From Elusimicrobiota bacterium (lineage in GTDB: Bacteria; Elusimicrobiota; Elusimicrobia; UBA1565; UBA9628): DNA of 8,924 nt. Where the stretch lies: assembly GCA_028717865.1 (NCBI GenBank), contig JAQUMZ010000089.1, forward strand, positions 1 to 8,924, read 5' to 3'. Under the pieces are notes generated by a model that saw nothing but the letters and a program-made list of their open reading frames with translations, made no database searches and was not told the DNA's origin. The position numbers and the translations under genes were made by a program. Below, in pieces: positions 1-4,752 of this stretch (position 1 is the stretch's first letter; each line of letters opens with the position of its first letter).

Positions 1-766
1 CCTCGTCCCCGAAACCGCTCACACGGACCCTATCGTATGTCCCCGAGGCGGATTTTTTGAAGCCCGCGACCCTGAACACTCTCCCGCGGTTGAAAAAATA
101 CCGCTTTTCCCAGGGCAGAAGATCGGGCCGCAAAACGCGCACCCGCTGCCCAGCGCTCAAGCCGTTGCGCTTGGCCGAGACCGGATCGGCATTGCGCAGG
201 CGCACGGCCCGCTTGGCGCGGGAAATAGGGTCCTCGGCCTCCAAGAGCGCGTCCTCTTCGGCCTGAACATTCCATTGCCGGAGGACGTCGTTGAATTTCC
301 TTCGCAGCGCGTCTCGATGATAATTATCCAGGCCGGCGCTGCAAGCCTCGTGCGTCCGCCTGACCCTCGCCTTCTGATCCTCCGCCAAGAGCGGCCCGAA
401 AAGGTCATCGAGCAGGCTCAACTTGGCGGCTTCACCCATGGAGCGATCCATCGGCGCCGACACGACCGACTCCGCCAAACGGTCCGCCGCGGCGCGGACC
501 TCCCGGGCCAGAGGCTCCAATCCGGCCAGGACCTCCGGCTGGGAAAAATCCAGACCCCGCAAGGGCGCCAGGGCTTTGACCAGATTGGAGGCGTCGAACG
601 GGGCGGCGAAGAATTCGCGTACCCCGGCGGCGGCCCGGCCCGCGTCGGCGGCGCTGAGGCGTGGTCCCTCGGCGGCTTTTATCCCAAGGGCATCCGCGCG
701 CGGCGCGGCCGCAAGCAGCGCAGCCAAGGCTACGGCTTCAAGGGAAGCCCTCGATGCTCGGCGCAT
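1..766 (-). CDS. Secreted protein of unknown function, 3' end outside window
   Basis: I do not recognise this protein. The frame is open from an ATG at 766 to the window edge, giving 255 residues without a stop, so the C-terminus is missing. Residues 1-26 look like a signal peptide: Arg at 2, 3 and 6, a hydrophobic Ala/Leu stretch at about 11-22, and an A-D-A site at 24-26. The mature part is mostly charged and helical-looking (about 35-200). It then changes to a basic, aromatic segment (about 203-255, with G-Q-R-V-R-V near 206-211 and K-R-Y-F-F near 221-225) that could be a small beta-barrel; that is inference. No catalytic motif is visible. It lies 73 bases downstream of rubrerythrin on the same strand. 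It has no Shine-Dalgarno, but a TATCCT hexamer sits 8 bases before the ATG, so it may have its own leaderless promoter. Export is likely; function is open. Confidence 0.75.
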   Translation of the reverse strand, partial: MRRASRASLEAVALAALLAAAPRADALGIKAAEGPRLSAADAGRAAAGVREFFAAPFDASNLVKALAPLRGLDFSQPEVLAGLEPLAREVRAAADRLAESVVSAPMDRSMGEAAKLSLLDDLFGPLLAEDQKARVRRTHEACSAGLDNYHRDALRRKFNDVLRQWNVQAEEDALLEAEDPISRAKRAVRLRNADPVSAKRNGLSAGQRVRVLRPDLLPWEKRYFFNRGRVFRVAGFKKSASGTYDRVRVSGFGDE

Positions 767-774
767 ACATTAGT

Positions 775-780
775 AGGATA
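775..780 (-). promoter_or_regulatory. Possible -10 box for the unknown secreted gene
   Basis: TATCCT reads on the minus strand 8 bases before the ATG at 766. Transcription from it would begin almost at the start codon, matching the absence of a Shine-Dalgarno. No convincing -35 is visible, so this is only a candidate. Confidence 0.3.
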
Positions 781-839
781 TGCTGCGGGCCGACGCGCCA
801 CCAGGGTCGTCGGACCCAGCCGAAACGGGTCTGAAGGGC

Positions 840-1412
840 CTACCAGTTCTCGGCCAGAACCTCGAAGTGCGCCTGCGGATGGGCGCAGGCCGGGCAGGCC
901 TGGGGCGCCGACTCGCCCTCGTGGACGAAACCGCAATTGCGGCAGCGCCAGACGACCTTCTGCTTTTTCTTGAACACCGTGCCGGCCTCGACGTTGGCCA
1001 GCAGGCCGCGGTAGCGGCGTTCGTGCTGCTTCTCCGCCACGGCGACGGATTCGAAGAGCTTCGCCGCGGCCTCCAGCCCCTCGGACCGCGCGGTCTCGGC
1101 GAAATCCGGGTACATGCGCCCCCATTCATGGGCCTCGCCTTCGGCCGCGGCCTTGAGGTTCTCGGCCGTGGTCCCGATCCGTCCCGCCGGAAACAGCGCT
1201 TCCACCTTGGCCTCGCCGCCTTCCAGGAGGCTGAAGAAGCGCTTGGCGTGCTCCTTCTCCTGGTCGGCCGTCTCCTCGAAGGCCCAGGCGATCTGCATGA
1301 AGCCATCCTTGCGGGCCTGCCCCGCGGAATAGGCGTAGCGGTTGCGCGCCTGCGATTCTCCGGCGAAGGCGGCCATGAGATTCTTCTCCGTCTGCGTGCC
1401 CTTGATTTTCAT
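840..1412 (-). CDS. rbr: Rubrerythrin (diiron peroxidase with C-terminal rubredoxin domain)
   Basis: Rubrerythrin reduces hydrogen peroxide to water in the cytoplasm of anaerobes and microaerophiles, using a diiron site in a four-helix bundle fed by a rubredoxin iron centre. The 190-residue length and the whole sequence match the Desulfovibrio vulgaris type closely. The expected iron ligands are present: E19, E52, H55, E93, E96, E127 and H130, within A-G-E-S-Q-A-R-N-R-Y, D-Q-E-K-E-H and A-E-K-Q-H-E. The rubredoxin domain has C157-x2-C160 and C173-x2-C176. The ATG at 1412 is set by an AAGGAG 8 bases upstream. The gene is divergent from the SNase gene across 153 bases, and an unknown secreted gene follows on the same strand. 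An 8-base perfect inverted repeat covers its ribosome-binding site. No classical PerR box was seen. The identification is firm; the electron donor is not encoded here. Confidence 0.97.
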   Translation of the reverse strand: MKIKGTQTEKNLMAAFAGESQARNRYAYSAGQARKDGFMQIAWAFEETADQEKEHAKRFFSLLEGGEAKVEALFPAGRIGTTAENLKAAAEGEAHEWGRMYPDFAETARSEGLEAAAKLFESVAVAEKQHERRYRGLLANVEAGTVFKKKQKVVWRCRNCGFVHEGESAPQACPACAHPQAHFEVLAENW

Positions 1413-1416
1413 TTTT

Positions 1417-1449
1417 TCCGCTCCTTGGTGGACGCCGGTTTGGAGCGGA
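1417..1449 (-). promoter_or_regulatory. Perfect 8-bp inverted repeat over the rubrerythrin ribosome-binding site
   Basis: On the plus strand TCCGCTCC (1417-1424) is followed 17 bases later by its exact reverse complement GGAGCGGA (1442-1449). In the rubrerythrin transcript the second arm carries the GGAG of the Shine-Dalgarno (AAGGAG, 1426 down to 1421). A hairpin could therefore hide the ribosome-binding site if the 5' arm is transcribed. If transcription starts from the TAATCT hexamer just upstream, most of the 5' arm lies before the start point, and the repeat would instead be a protein-binding operator. The repeat is seen directly; both roles are inferred. Confidence 0.5.
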
Positions 1450-1454
1450 GATTA
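1449..1454 (-). promoter_or_regulatory. Possible -10 box for rubrerythrin
   Basis: TAATCT on the minus strand lies 36 bases upstream of the rubrerythrin ATG, a reasonable distance for a short leader containing the Shine-Dalgarno. No recognisable -35 lies 16-18 bases further up. It touches the outer edge of the inverted repeat. Confidence 0.25.
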
Positions 1455-1522
1455 CACCAAATTCTCTCGCGCTCGGCCAGAATCAGACGGCCGGGCCAAA
1501 GGTCCCAATATGAACTAGGACC

Positions 1523-1548
1523 AAGGGCCCTGTCGCATCCGGGCCCTT
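1523..1548. repeat. Perfect inverted repeat AAGGGCCC / GGGCCCTT between rbr and the SNase gene
   Basis: AAGGGCCC (1523-1530) and GGGCCCTT (1541-1548) are exact reverse complements separated by 10 bases; each arm also contains the self-complementary GGGCCC. The repeat ends 6 bases before the candidate -10 of the SNase gene, so it covers that promoter's -35 region. This would suit an operator or activator site. It can also fold as an 8-bp stem with a 10-base loop, but neither strand has a following T tract, so a terminator role is unlikely. Confidence 0.45.
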
Positions 1549-1553
1549 CGCTC

Positions 1554-1559
1554 TATGCT
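1554..1559 (+). promoter_or_regulatory. Possible -10 box of the SNase gene (leaderless start)
   Basis: TATGCT ends 6 bases before the GTG at 1566, so transcription would begin at or within a base or two of the start codon. This explains the lack of a Shine-Dalgarno before this GTG. No good -35 is visible, although the AAGGGCCC inverted repeat occupies that position. Confidence 0.35.
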
Positions 1560-1565
1560 CGTCTC

Positions 1566-2681
1566 GTGCTCCGCCCAAGCCTCCTGGCCGCGCTGGTCCT
1601 GGCGGCGGGCGCCTCCCCCCTGCGGGCCTTCACGGGCGGCGCCGCCCTCCCTTTCGAATACGAGCTCGGCGGGCTCCAGCGCCGGCTCCTCGACGCCGTC
1701 CGGCCCGAAACGGCCGCCCGCGTCCCGCTGGATAAAAGCCTCCTCTACGTGGGGGACGGCGACACCTTCTTCTACGGCAAGAAGGAGGAGCCCAAGCTGA
1801 ACCTGCGCGTGCTCGGCGTAGACGCGCCCGAGGTCCGCCACTACGGCGCGGGCAAATTCGAGGACCAGGAATACGGGCCGAAGGCCCGGGACTACGTCCG
1901 CGGCGTCGTCCAGCGCGCCGCCCGGGTGGACTATCTTCCTTGCGGCAAGGACAAATACGGCCGGACCCTGGCCCATATATTCGTCGACGGCCGGCTCCTG
2001 GCCGTCAAGCTGCTCCAGCGCGGCTACGCCTACGAAACCATATCCCAATACGGCGACAACGGCCAGCCGGAGCTGGCCGCCCGGATTCTCGCCGCGGCCC
2101 GCTCGGGCCCCGCGCCCGCTTTCGAGAATCCCTCGCTCTGGCGCAAGCGCATGTGGTCGCCGGAAAAGGAGCAGGCCGAGTTGGATAAAGACCTGGCGGC
2201 GGCGCGCACCGCCGCGGACAAGTCCCAAATAACGTTCCAGGACGGCGACACCGTCTATTTCGGCTCGCTGGAGATCCGCATTCTCGGCATAGACACGCCC
2301 GAGATCGCCCACCCCGAGTACGACAAGCCCGAGGGCCAGGAGTACGGCCCCGAAGCCGCCGAGTTCACCCGCCAGGCCATCTCGCGGGCGGGCAAAGTCG
2401 AATACGTCCTGGGGCCGGGCGACGCCTACGGCCGCGTCTTGGCGCACGTGTTCGTGGACGGCGAGTTGCTCAGCCTGCGCCTGCTCAAGGCCCGGCTCGC
2501 CTACGAAACCGTCTCCCGATACGGAAGCAGCGGGTTTCCGGGCTACGCCCGCCTGATCCTGGAGGCCTTCCGCTCGGTTCCCAAGCCGCCGTTCCAGAAC
2601 CCGCAATATTGGCGCTGGGAGCACTGGAAGCAGCCGAAGCCCGTCCCCCCCGAACCCGACGCCGAAGCGCCGCTATTTTGA
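1566..2681 (+). CDS. Secreted nuclease with two tandem SNase (thermonuclease) domains
   Basis: This 371-residue protein is predicted to be an exported nuclease cutting DNA and/or RNA outside the cytoplasm. Residues 1-21 form a short signal peptide (Arg 3, Leu/Ala core, cleavage near L-R-A). Two SNase domains follow, about residues 60-192 and 222-349. Each keeps the calcium and catalytic motifs of S. aureus nuclease: D64-G-D66-T and D226-G-D228-T; R81 with D86-A-P-E89 and R238 with D243-T-P-E246; and Y-G-R at 131-133 and 288-290. Both R/E/R triads are therefore intact; domain 1 has Ala where Thr41 usually sits. My hand alignment of the two copies gives 56 identities in 112 positions, ending in a shared N-P-x-x-W. 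A charged helical linker (about 196-220) joins them and a Pro-rich tail (357-371) follows. I chose the GTG at 1566 because the signal peptide begins there; the frame stays open upstream only as antisense to rubrerythrin. The 3' end overlaps fmdE by 9 bases. Confidence 0.85.
   Translation: MLRPSLLAALVLAAGASPLRAFTGGAALPFEYELGGLQRRLLDAVRPETAARVPLDKSLLYVGDGDTFFYGKKEEPKLNLRVLGVDAPEVRHYGAGKFEDQEYGPKARDYVRGVVQRAARVDYLPCGKDKYGRTLAHIFVDGRLLAVKLLQRGYAYETISQYGDNGQPELAARILAAARSGPAPAFENPSLWRKRMWSPEKEQAELDKDLAAARTAADKSQITFQDGDTVYFGSLEIRILGIDTPEIAHPEYDKPEGQEYGPEAAEFTRQAISRAGKVEYVLGPGDAYGRVLAHVFVDGELLSLRLLKARLAYETVSRYGSSGFPGYARLILEAFRSVPKPPFQNPQYWRWEHWKQPKPVPPEPDAEAPLF
1743..2141 (+). repeat. First copy of the duplicated SNase domain
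   Basis: This encodes residues about 60-192 of the nuclease. It pairs with the second copy at a constant offset of 157 residues from the catalytic Arg onward (R81/R238, R133/R290, W192/W349). It carries about 5 extra residues between the D-G-D-T motif and the first catalytic Arg. Confidence 0.8.
2229..2612 (+). repeat. Second copy of the duplicated SNase domain
   Basis: This encodes residues about 222-349 and is about half identical to the first copy at protein level. It has the more canonical I-D-T-P-E loop. Shared segments include Q-E-Y-G-P, Y-G-R-x-L-A-H, F-V-D-G-x-L-L and A-Y-E-T. Confidence 0.8.
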
Positions 2682-3212
2682 CTCGAGCGCGCAGGGAATG
2701 CAGAGCCGGGCCGCCCCTTTTTTCTTGATCCTGGTAGCCATGGCTTCCTCCCCGCAGCGGGAACAGACCACGCTGTCGCGGATCGCGGCCTCGCCGGGCA
2801 TGGAAATAGTCGTCTCGCGCGCGTCGAAGAGGGCCTCGGCCGGAGCCTCCAGCAGCCAGCGCGTCCGGGCCGGCCGGTCGGCGCCGGGCGGCTCGCCCCG
2901 GCGGTCCTTGCGCTTGAGCGCGACCCGAACGGCTTGGCCCGACGGGCGCAGGGCCAGGGTGAAGACCTGCTTGCCGTAATCCTTGAAGAACAGGTTGCCC
3001 TTGCCGAAGGTGCAGCCGCAGAGGCATTGGACGGCGTCCACGGAGCATGAATCGTTCTCGACTATCGCGATCAATTCCTCGTCGCCGGAGCGCCGGGCGC
3101 CGAGCCGCTCCAGGGCGAACTTGGCCGCGCGAAAGCCTATGGCCAGGCCCGGGCAGAGATGGCCGTGGAAACGAACGACCTCGTCCAGGAGCGGGTCCCC
3201 CTGCGCGGTCAT
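2673..3212 (-). CDS. FmdE-family protein with C-terminal zinc ribbon
   Basis: The 179-residue protein belongs to the FmdE family, named for a formylmethanofuran dehydrogenase-associated subunit of methanogens; stand-alone bacterial members have no settled function. The N-terminal signature is F-H-G-H-L-C-P-G at 15-22 (H16, H18 and C20 are likely metal ligands). It is followed by D54-S-C56 with D59, Cys 63, 65 and 67, and G-C-T-F-G-K-G-N-L at 66-74, the usual core. A C-terminal ribbon has C150-x2-C153 and C171-x2-C174, a spacing suited to one zinc. No signal peptide is present, so it is cytoplasmic. No methanofuran or molybdenum-cofactor genes are nearby, so a role in methanogenesis is not supported; metal or cofactor handling is an inference. 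The ATG at 3212 has no Shine-Dalgarno but lies 11 bases after a TATGAT box. It is convergent with the SNase gene (9-base overlap) and divergent from the Ala/Pro-rich gene. Confidence 0.9.
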   Translation of the reverse strand: MTAQGDPLLDEVVRFHGHLCPGLAIGFRAAKFALERLGARRSGDEELIAIVENDSCSVDAVQCLCGCTFGKGNLFFKDYGKQVFTLALRPSGQAVRVALKRKDRRGEPPGADRPARTRWLLEAPAEALFDARETTISMPGEAAIRDSVVCSRCGEEAMATRIKKKGAARLCIPCALESK

Positions 3213-3223
3213 CCGCTGTTTAT

Positions 3224-3229
3224 ATCATA
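3224..3229 (-). promoter_or_regulatory. Consensus-like -10 (TATGAT) for the FmdE gene
   Basis: TATGAT on the minus strand is followed by 11 bases and then the ATG, so the transcript would have a leader of only about 4 bases. It is a mirror image of the plus-strand TATGAT 22 bases away. No TTGACA-like -35 is evident in the shared spacer. Confidence 0.45.
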
Positions 3230-3251
3230 TCCCCTCGGGTTGTGCGGCCCC

Positions 3252-3257
3252 TATGAT
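3252..3257 (+). promoter_or_regulatory. Consensus-like -10 (TATGAT) for the Ala/Pro-rich gene
   Basis: TATGAT on the plus strand would start transcription near 3264, giving a leader of about 38 bases that includes the Shine-Dalgarno at 3288-3294. A small dyad, ACTTC-CA-GAAGT (3266-3277), lies just after the expected start point. No clear -35 is visible. Confidence 0.45.
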
Positions 3258-3287
3258 TCTGTTAAACTTCCAGAAGTCGCGTTCGAC

Positions 3288-3294
3288 AAGGAGG
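3288..3294 (+). promoter_or_regulatory. Strong Shine-Dalgarno AAGGAGG
   Basis: AAGGAGG lies 7 bases before the ATG at 3302 and fixes that start. It contrasts with the neighbouring FmdE gene, which has none. Confidence 0.85.
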
Positions 3295-3301
3295 CAGCAT
3301 C

Positions 3302-4081
3302 ATGAAACGGAGCATCTGGTTGACGGTGGGGATACTGACGGTCGTAGGAATAGCTAGCCTCCGGGCGCAGGACGCCCCGAAGGCGGCGCTCCCCGAATCG
3401 GCCCCAGCCGTCCAGACGACGCCCGCTGCCGCCGCGACCCCCGCGGCCGAGACGACCCCGGCCGCCGCCGCTCCCGCAACCCCCTCTCAGGCGGCCCCCG
3501 CGGCCGCCAAAGCCGAAACGGCCCCGGCCGCTCAACCCGCTGCCGAACCGGCCCCGGCCCCCGCAGTTCCCGCGGCCGAAAAGGCCCCGGCGCCCGTAGT
3601 CAAGGCGCCCGAAGCTCCCGCCGCCGAAGCCGCACCGGCCGCGGCCGAGAAAGCAATCGTCAGCCCCGGCGGCGACCCCGGGCGGCCGGCCCTGCCCGCC
3701 CTGATCGAGCCCATGAAGGCCGTCGTCGAGTTCTACCGCAAGCAGATCGACTCCACCGAGGGCATGATGGAGCGCTGGTCGGAGAAGATCGGCATGGTAA
3801 TCCAACGCCGCGAGAAGCTCCTGGCTCAAAAAGCGGGCTTGGTAAAGGAGCAGGCGCAAGCCGCCCTGGACAAGAGCCGCAAGAAGGAAGCCAAGCAGCT
3901 CTCCAAGGAGATATCCCGCGTGGAGAAGGACATCCGCGCCATGGGCAAGGACCTCGATTCCATGGCCCGGGAACTGCGCAAGGAAGCGCGCGCCTTCGGC
4001 AAGGAGACGGCCTCGGTCCTGCTCGAGAAGTTCGGCCAGGTCGACCAGAAGATCGGTTCCGTCAAGCCGGCCGGCAATTAG
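3302..4081 (+). CDS. Exported Ala/Pro-rich protein with charged coiled-coil C-terminus
   Basis: I do not recognise a family. The 259-residue product has a clear signal peptide (K2, R3, hydrophobic 5-20, cleavage near L-R-A at 20-22). A low-complexity stretch of Ala, Pro, Glu and Thr follows at about 25-117, built from loose A-P-A-A-E-like units. The C-terminal half (about 134-250) is strongly charged and helical, rich in Lys, Glu and Arg with Leu/Met/Ile at heptad-like spacings, and very likely forms a coiled coil. There is no lipobox, membrane helix or cell-wall-binding motif that I can see. The layout resembles periplasmic spacers with a Pro/Ala arm reaching across the envelope and a helical bundle, but that is inference. 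The start is supported by the Shine-Dalgarno at 3288-3294. The gene is divergent from fmdE and convergent with the DUF2231 gene, 24 bases away. Confidence 0.85.
   Translation: MKRSIWLTVGILTVVGIASLRAQDAPKAALPESAPAVQTTPAAAATPAAETTPAAAAPATPSQAAPAAAKAETAPAAQPAAEPAPAPAVPAAEKAPAPVVKAPEAPAAEAAPAAAEKAIVSPGGDPGRPALPALIEPMKAVVEFYRKQIDSTEGMMERWSEKIGMVIQRREKLLAQKAGLVKEQAQAALDKSRKKEAKQLSKEISRVEKDIRAMGKDLDSMARELRKEARAFGKETASVLLEKFGQVDQKIGSVKPAGN
3374..3652 (+). repeat. Ala/Pro-rich low-complexity coding segment
   Basis: This encodes residues about 25-117 of the exported protein. Short motifs such as A-P-A, P-A-A-E and T-T-P-A recur irregularly, with no fixed period. The DNA is correspondingly rich in GCC, CCC and GCG triplets and produces a spurious Gly-rich frame on the opposite strand. 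Confidence 0.75.
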
Positions 4082-4105
4082 GGCGGCCCGGACACCGCAG
4101 ACTTC

Positions 4106-4591
4106 TCACCTGCCCGCGGAGGCAGCCGCCGCGGGGCACCTGACCGCCGCGCCTTGGACGAAGACCATGCGCCCGCCCAGGTCCGCGGCTTGAAGCAGGA
4201 CCAGGTTGGCCAGGGCCAGTAAGATCAGGAAAAGGCCCGCGCGCCGGGGGCTATGGTCTTTGTGCCAAAAGCTCCAGATGGAAAGGAAGGCGGCGGCGGC
4301 CAAAACCGCGACCGCCAAGTCCCCATGGGTCTCTATCATGCGTCCGACCTGCGCGGTTACCGGGAACGAGCCCTCGGTGCGCAGACCCGTGGCCACGGCC
4401 GCCGCCGCCGCTATCGTCGCCAGATACAGGCAGGCCCGGCCCGCGGCGCGCAGAGTCGGACGGCGCAGCGCCAGGCCCAGGGCGTAAAGCAGCAGCGCGC
4501 TGGGCAGCAAGCCGATCGGGAAATGCACGAACACCGGGTGGATGTTTCGAATTTCCCTTAGTCCGGAAAAGCCGAGCAGCCAGACATCCAT
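4106..4591 (-). CDS. DUF2231-type four-helix membrane protein
   Basis: This 161-residue integral membrane protein matches the DUF2231 pattern: I-H-P-V-F-V-H-F-P-I-G-L-L-P at 17-30 opening the first helix, a T-H-G-D loop at 88-91, and L-G-G-R-M-V-F-V-Q-G at 138-147 near the end. Four hydrophobic segments are visible at about 20-41, 51-69, 91-107 and 117-135. H18, H23 and H89 could bind haem or a metal, as suggested for this loosely cytochrome b-like family, but no function is established. The ATG at 4591 is chosen because AGGAGGG lies 5 bases upstream; the frame stays open further back but that part has no membrane character. The gene is divergent from the M16 protease (161 bases) and convergent with the Ala/Pro-rich gene. 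An 18-codon open frame sits in its leader. Confidence 0.8.
   Translation of the reverse strand: MDVWLLGFSGLREIRNIHPVFVHFPIGLLPSALLLYALGLALRRPTLRAAGRACLYLATIAAAAAVATGLRTEGSFPVTAQVGRMIETHGDLAVAVLAAAAFLSIWSFWHKDHSPRRAGLFLILLALANLVLLQAADLGGRMVFVQGAAVRCPAAAASAGR
4111..4138. terminator. Possible stem-loop between convergent genes
   Basis: TGCCCGCGG (4111-4119) can pair with CCGCGGGGCA (4129-4138), giving 9 base pairs with one bulged G and a 9-base loop. It lies about 30 bases after the Ala/Pro-rich stop, inside the last codons of the DUF2231 gene. Neither strand has a T tract after it, so it is at best a weak terminator. Confidence 0.25.
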
Positions 4592-4596
4592 ATCGA

Positions 4597-4603
4597 CCCT
4601 CCT
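4597..4603 (-). promoter_or_regulatory. Strong Shine-Dalgarno AGGAGGG of the DUF2231 gene
   Basis: AGGAGGG ends 5 bases before the ATG at 4591. This decides the start of the DUF2231 gene against the longer open frame upstream. Confidence 0.85.
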
Positions 4604-4605
4604 AT

Positions 4606-4662
4606 TCAGGCCCGAGCGCGCAGCGGCCAAAGCAGCCTCCAAAGCGCCCGCCTCAGGTCCAT
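4606..4662 (-). CDS. Possible leader peptide upstream of the DUF2231 gene (18 codons)
   Basis: An ATG at 4662 opens a frame of 18 residues, MDLRRALWRLLWPLRARA, ending in TGA 2 bases before the Shine-Dalgarno of the DUF2231 gene. It has 5 Arg, 5 Leu and 2 Trp in 18 residues. It begins about 5 bases after the expected transcription start from the TAGAAT hexamer, so it would be near-leaderless. The position suits a translated leader coupled to the main gene. Short frames of this size arise by chance in GC-rich DNA and there is no Shine-Dalgarno, so this is speculative. Confidence 0.2.
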   Translation of the reverse strand: MDLRRALWRLLWPLRARA

Positions 4663-4673
4663 AACCGGCGCAT

Positions 4674-4679
4674 ATTCTA
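4674..4679 (-). promoter_or_regulatory. Possible -10 box (TAGAAT) of the DUF2231 gene
   Basis: TAGAAT matches the TATAAT consensus at five of six positions and lies in one of the few A/T-richer patches of this intergenic region. It would give a leader of about 75 bases. No matching -35 was found. Confidence 0.35.
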
Positions 4680-4738
4680 GCCGATGGCGCGGCGCGGCGC
4701 ACGAGACCACGCGACTCTGGCCCCATGCGGCCCCATTG

Positions 4739-4747
4739 TGGTATGAC
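4739..4747 (+). promoter_or_regulatory. Extended -10 (TGGTATGAC) of the M16 peptidase gene
   Basis: TG-n followed by TATGAC ends 5 bases before the ATG at 4753. This is an extended -10 that would need no -35 and would start the transcript at or very near the ATG. The gene has no Shine-Dalgarno, so a leaderless mRNA is the simplest reading. Confidence 0.4.
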
Positions 4748-4752
4748 CAGCC

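Noticed and set aside
804..817. Hairpin GGGTC-GTCG-GACCC between rubrerythrin and the unknown gene as a terminator
   Set aside because: Only 5 base pairs and no T tract on the minus strand; expected by chance at this GC content.
780..1565. Upstream open extension of the SNase reading frame on the plus strand
   Set aside because: It is antisense to rubrerythrin, which has unmistakable motifs, and the signal peptide of the nuclease begins at the GTG at 1566. The open frame is a by-product of high GC.
1555..1800. ATG-initiated frame at 1555 on the plus strand
   Set aside because: It is out of frame with the SNase domains and encodes no recognisable protein; the SNase gene covers the same DNA.
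3251..3859. Gly/Arg-rich minus-strand frame opposite the Ala/Pro-rich gene
   Set aside because: The Gly-rich sequence is the reverse complement of Ala/Pro codons, with no signal peptide or ribosome-binding site. It is not a real Gly-rich RNA-binding protein.
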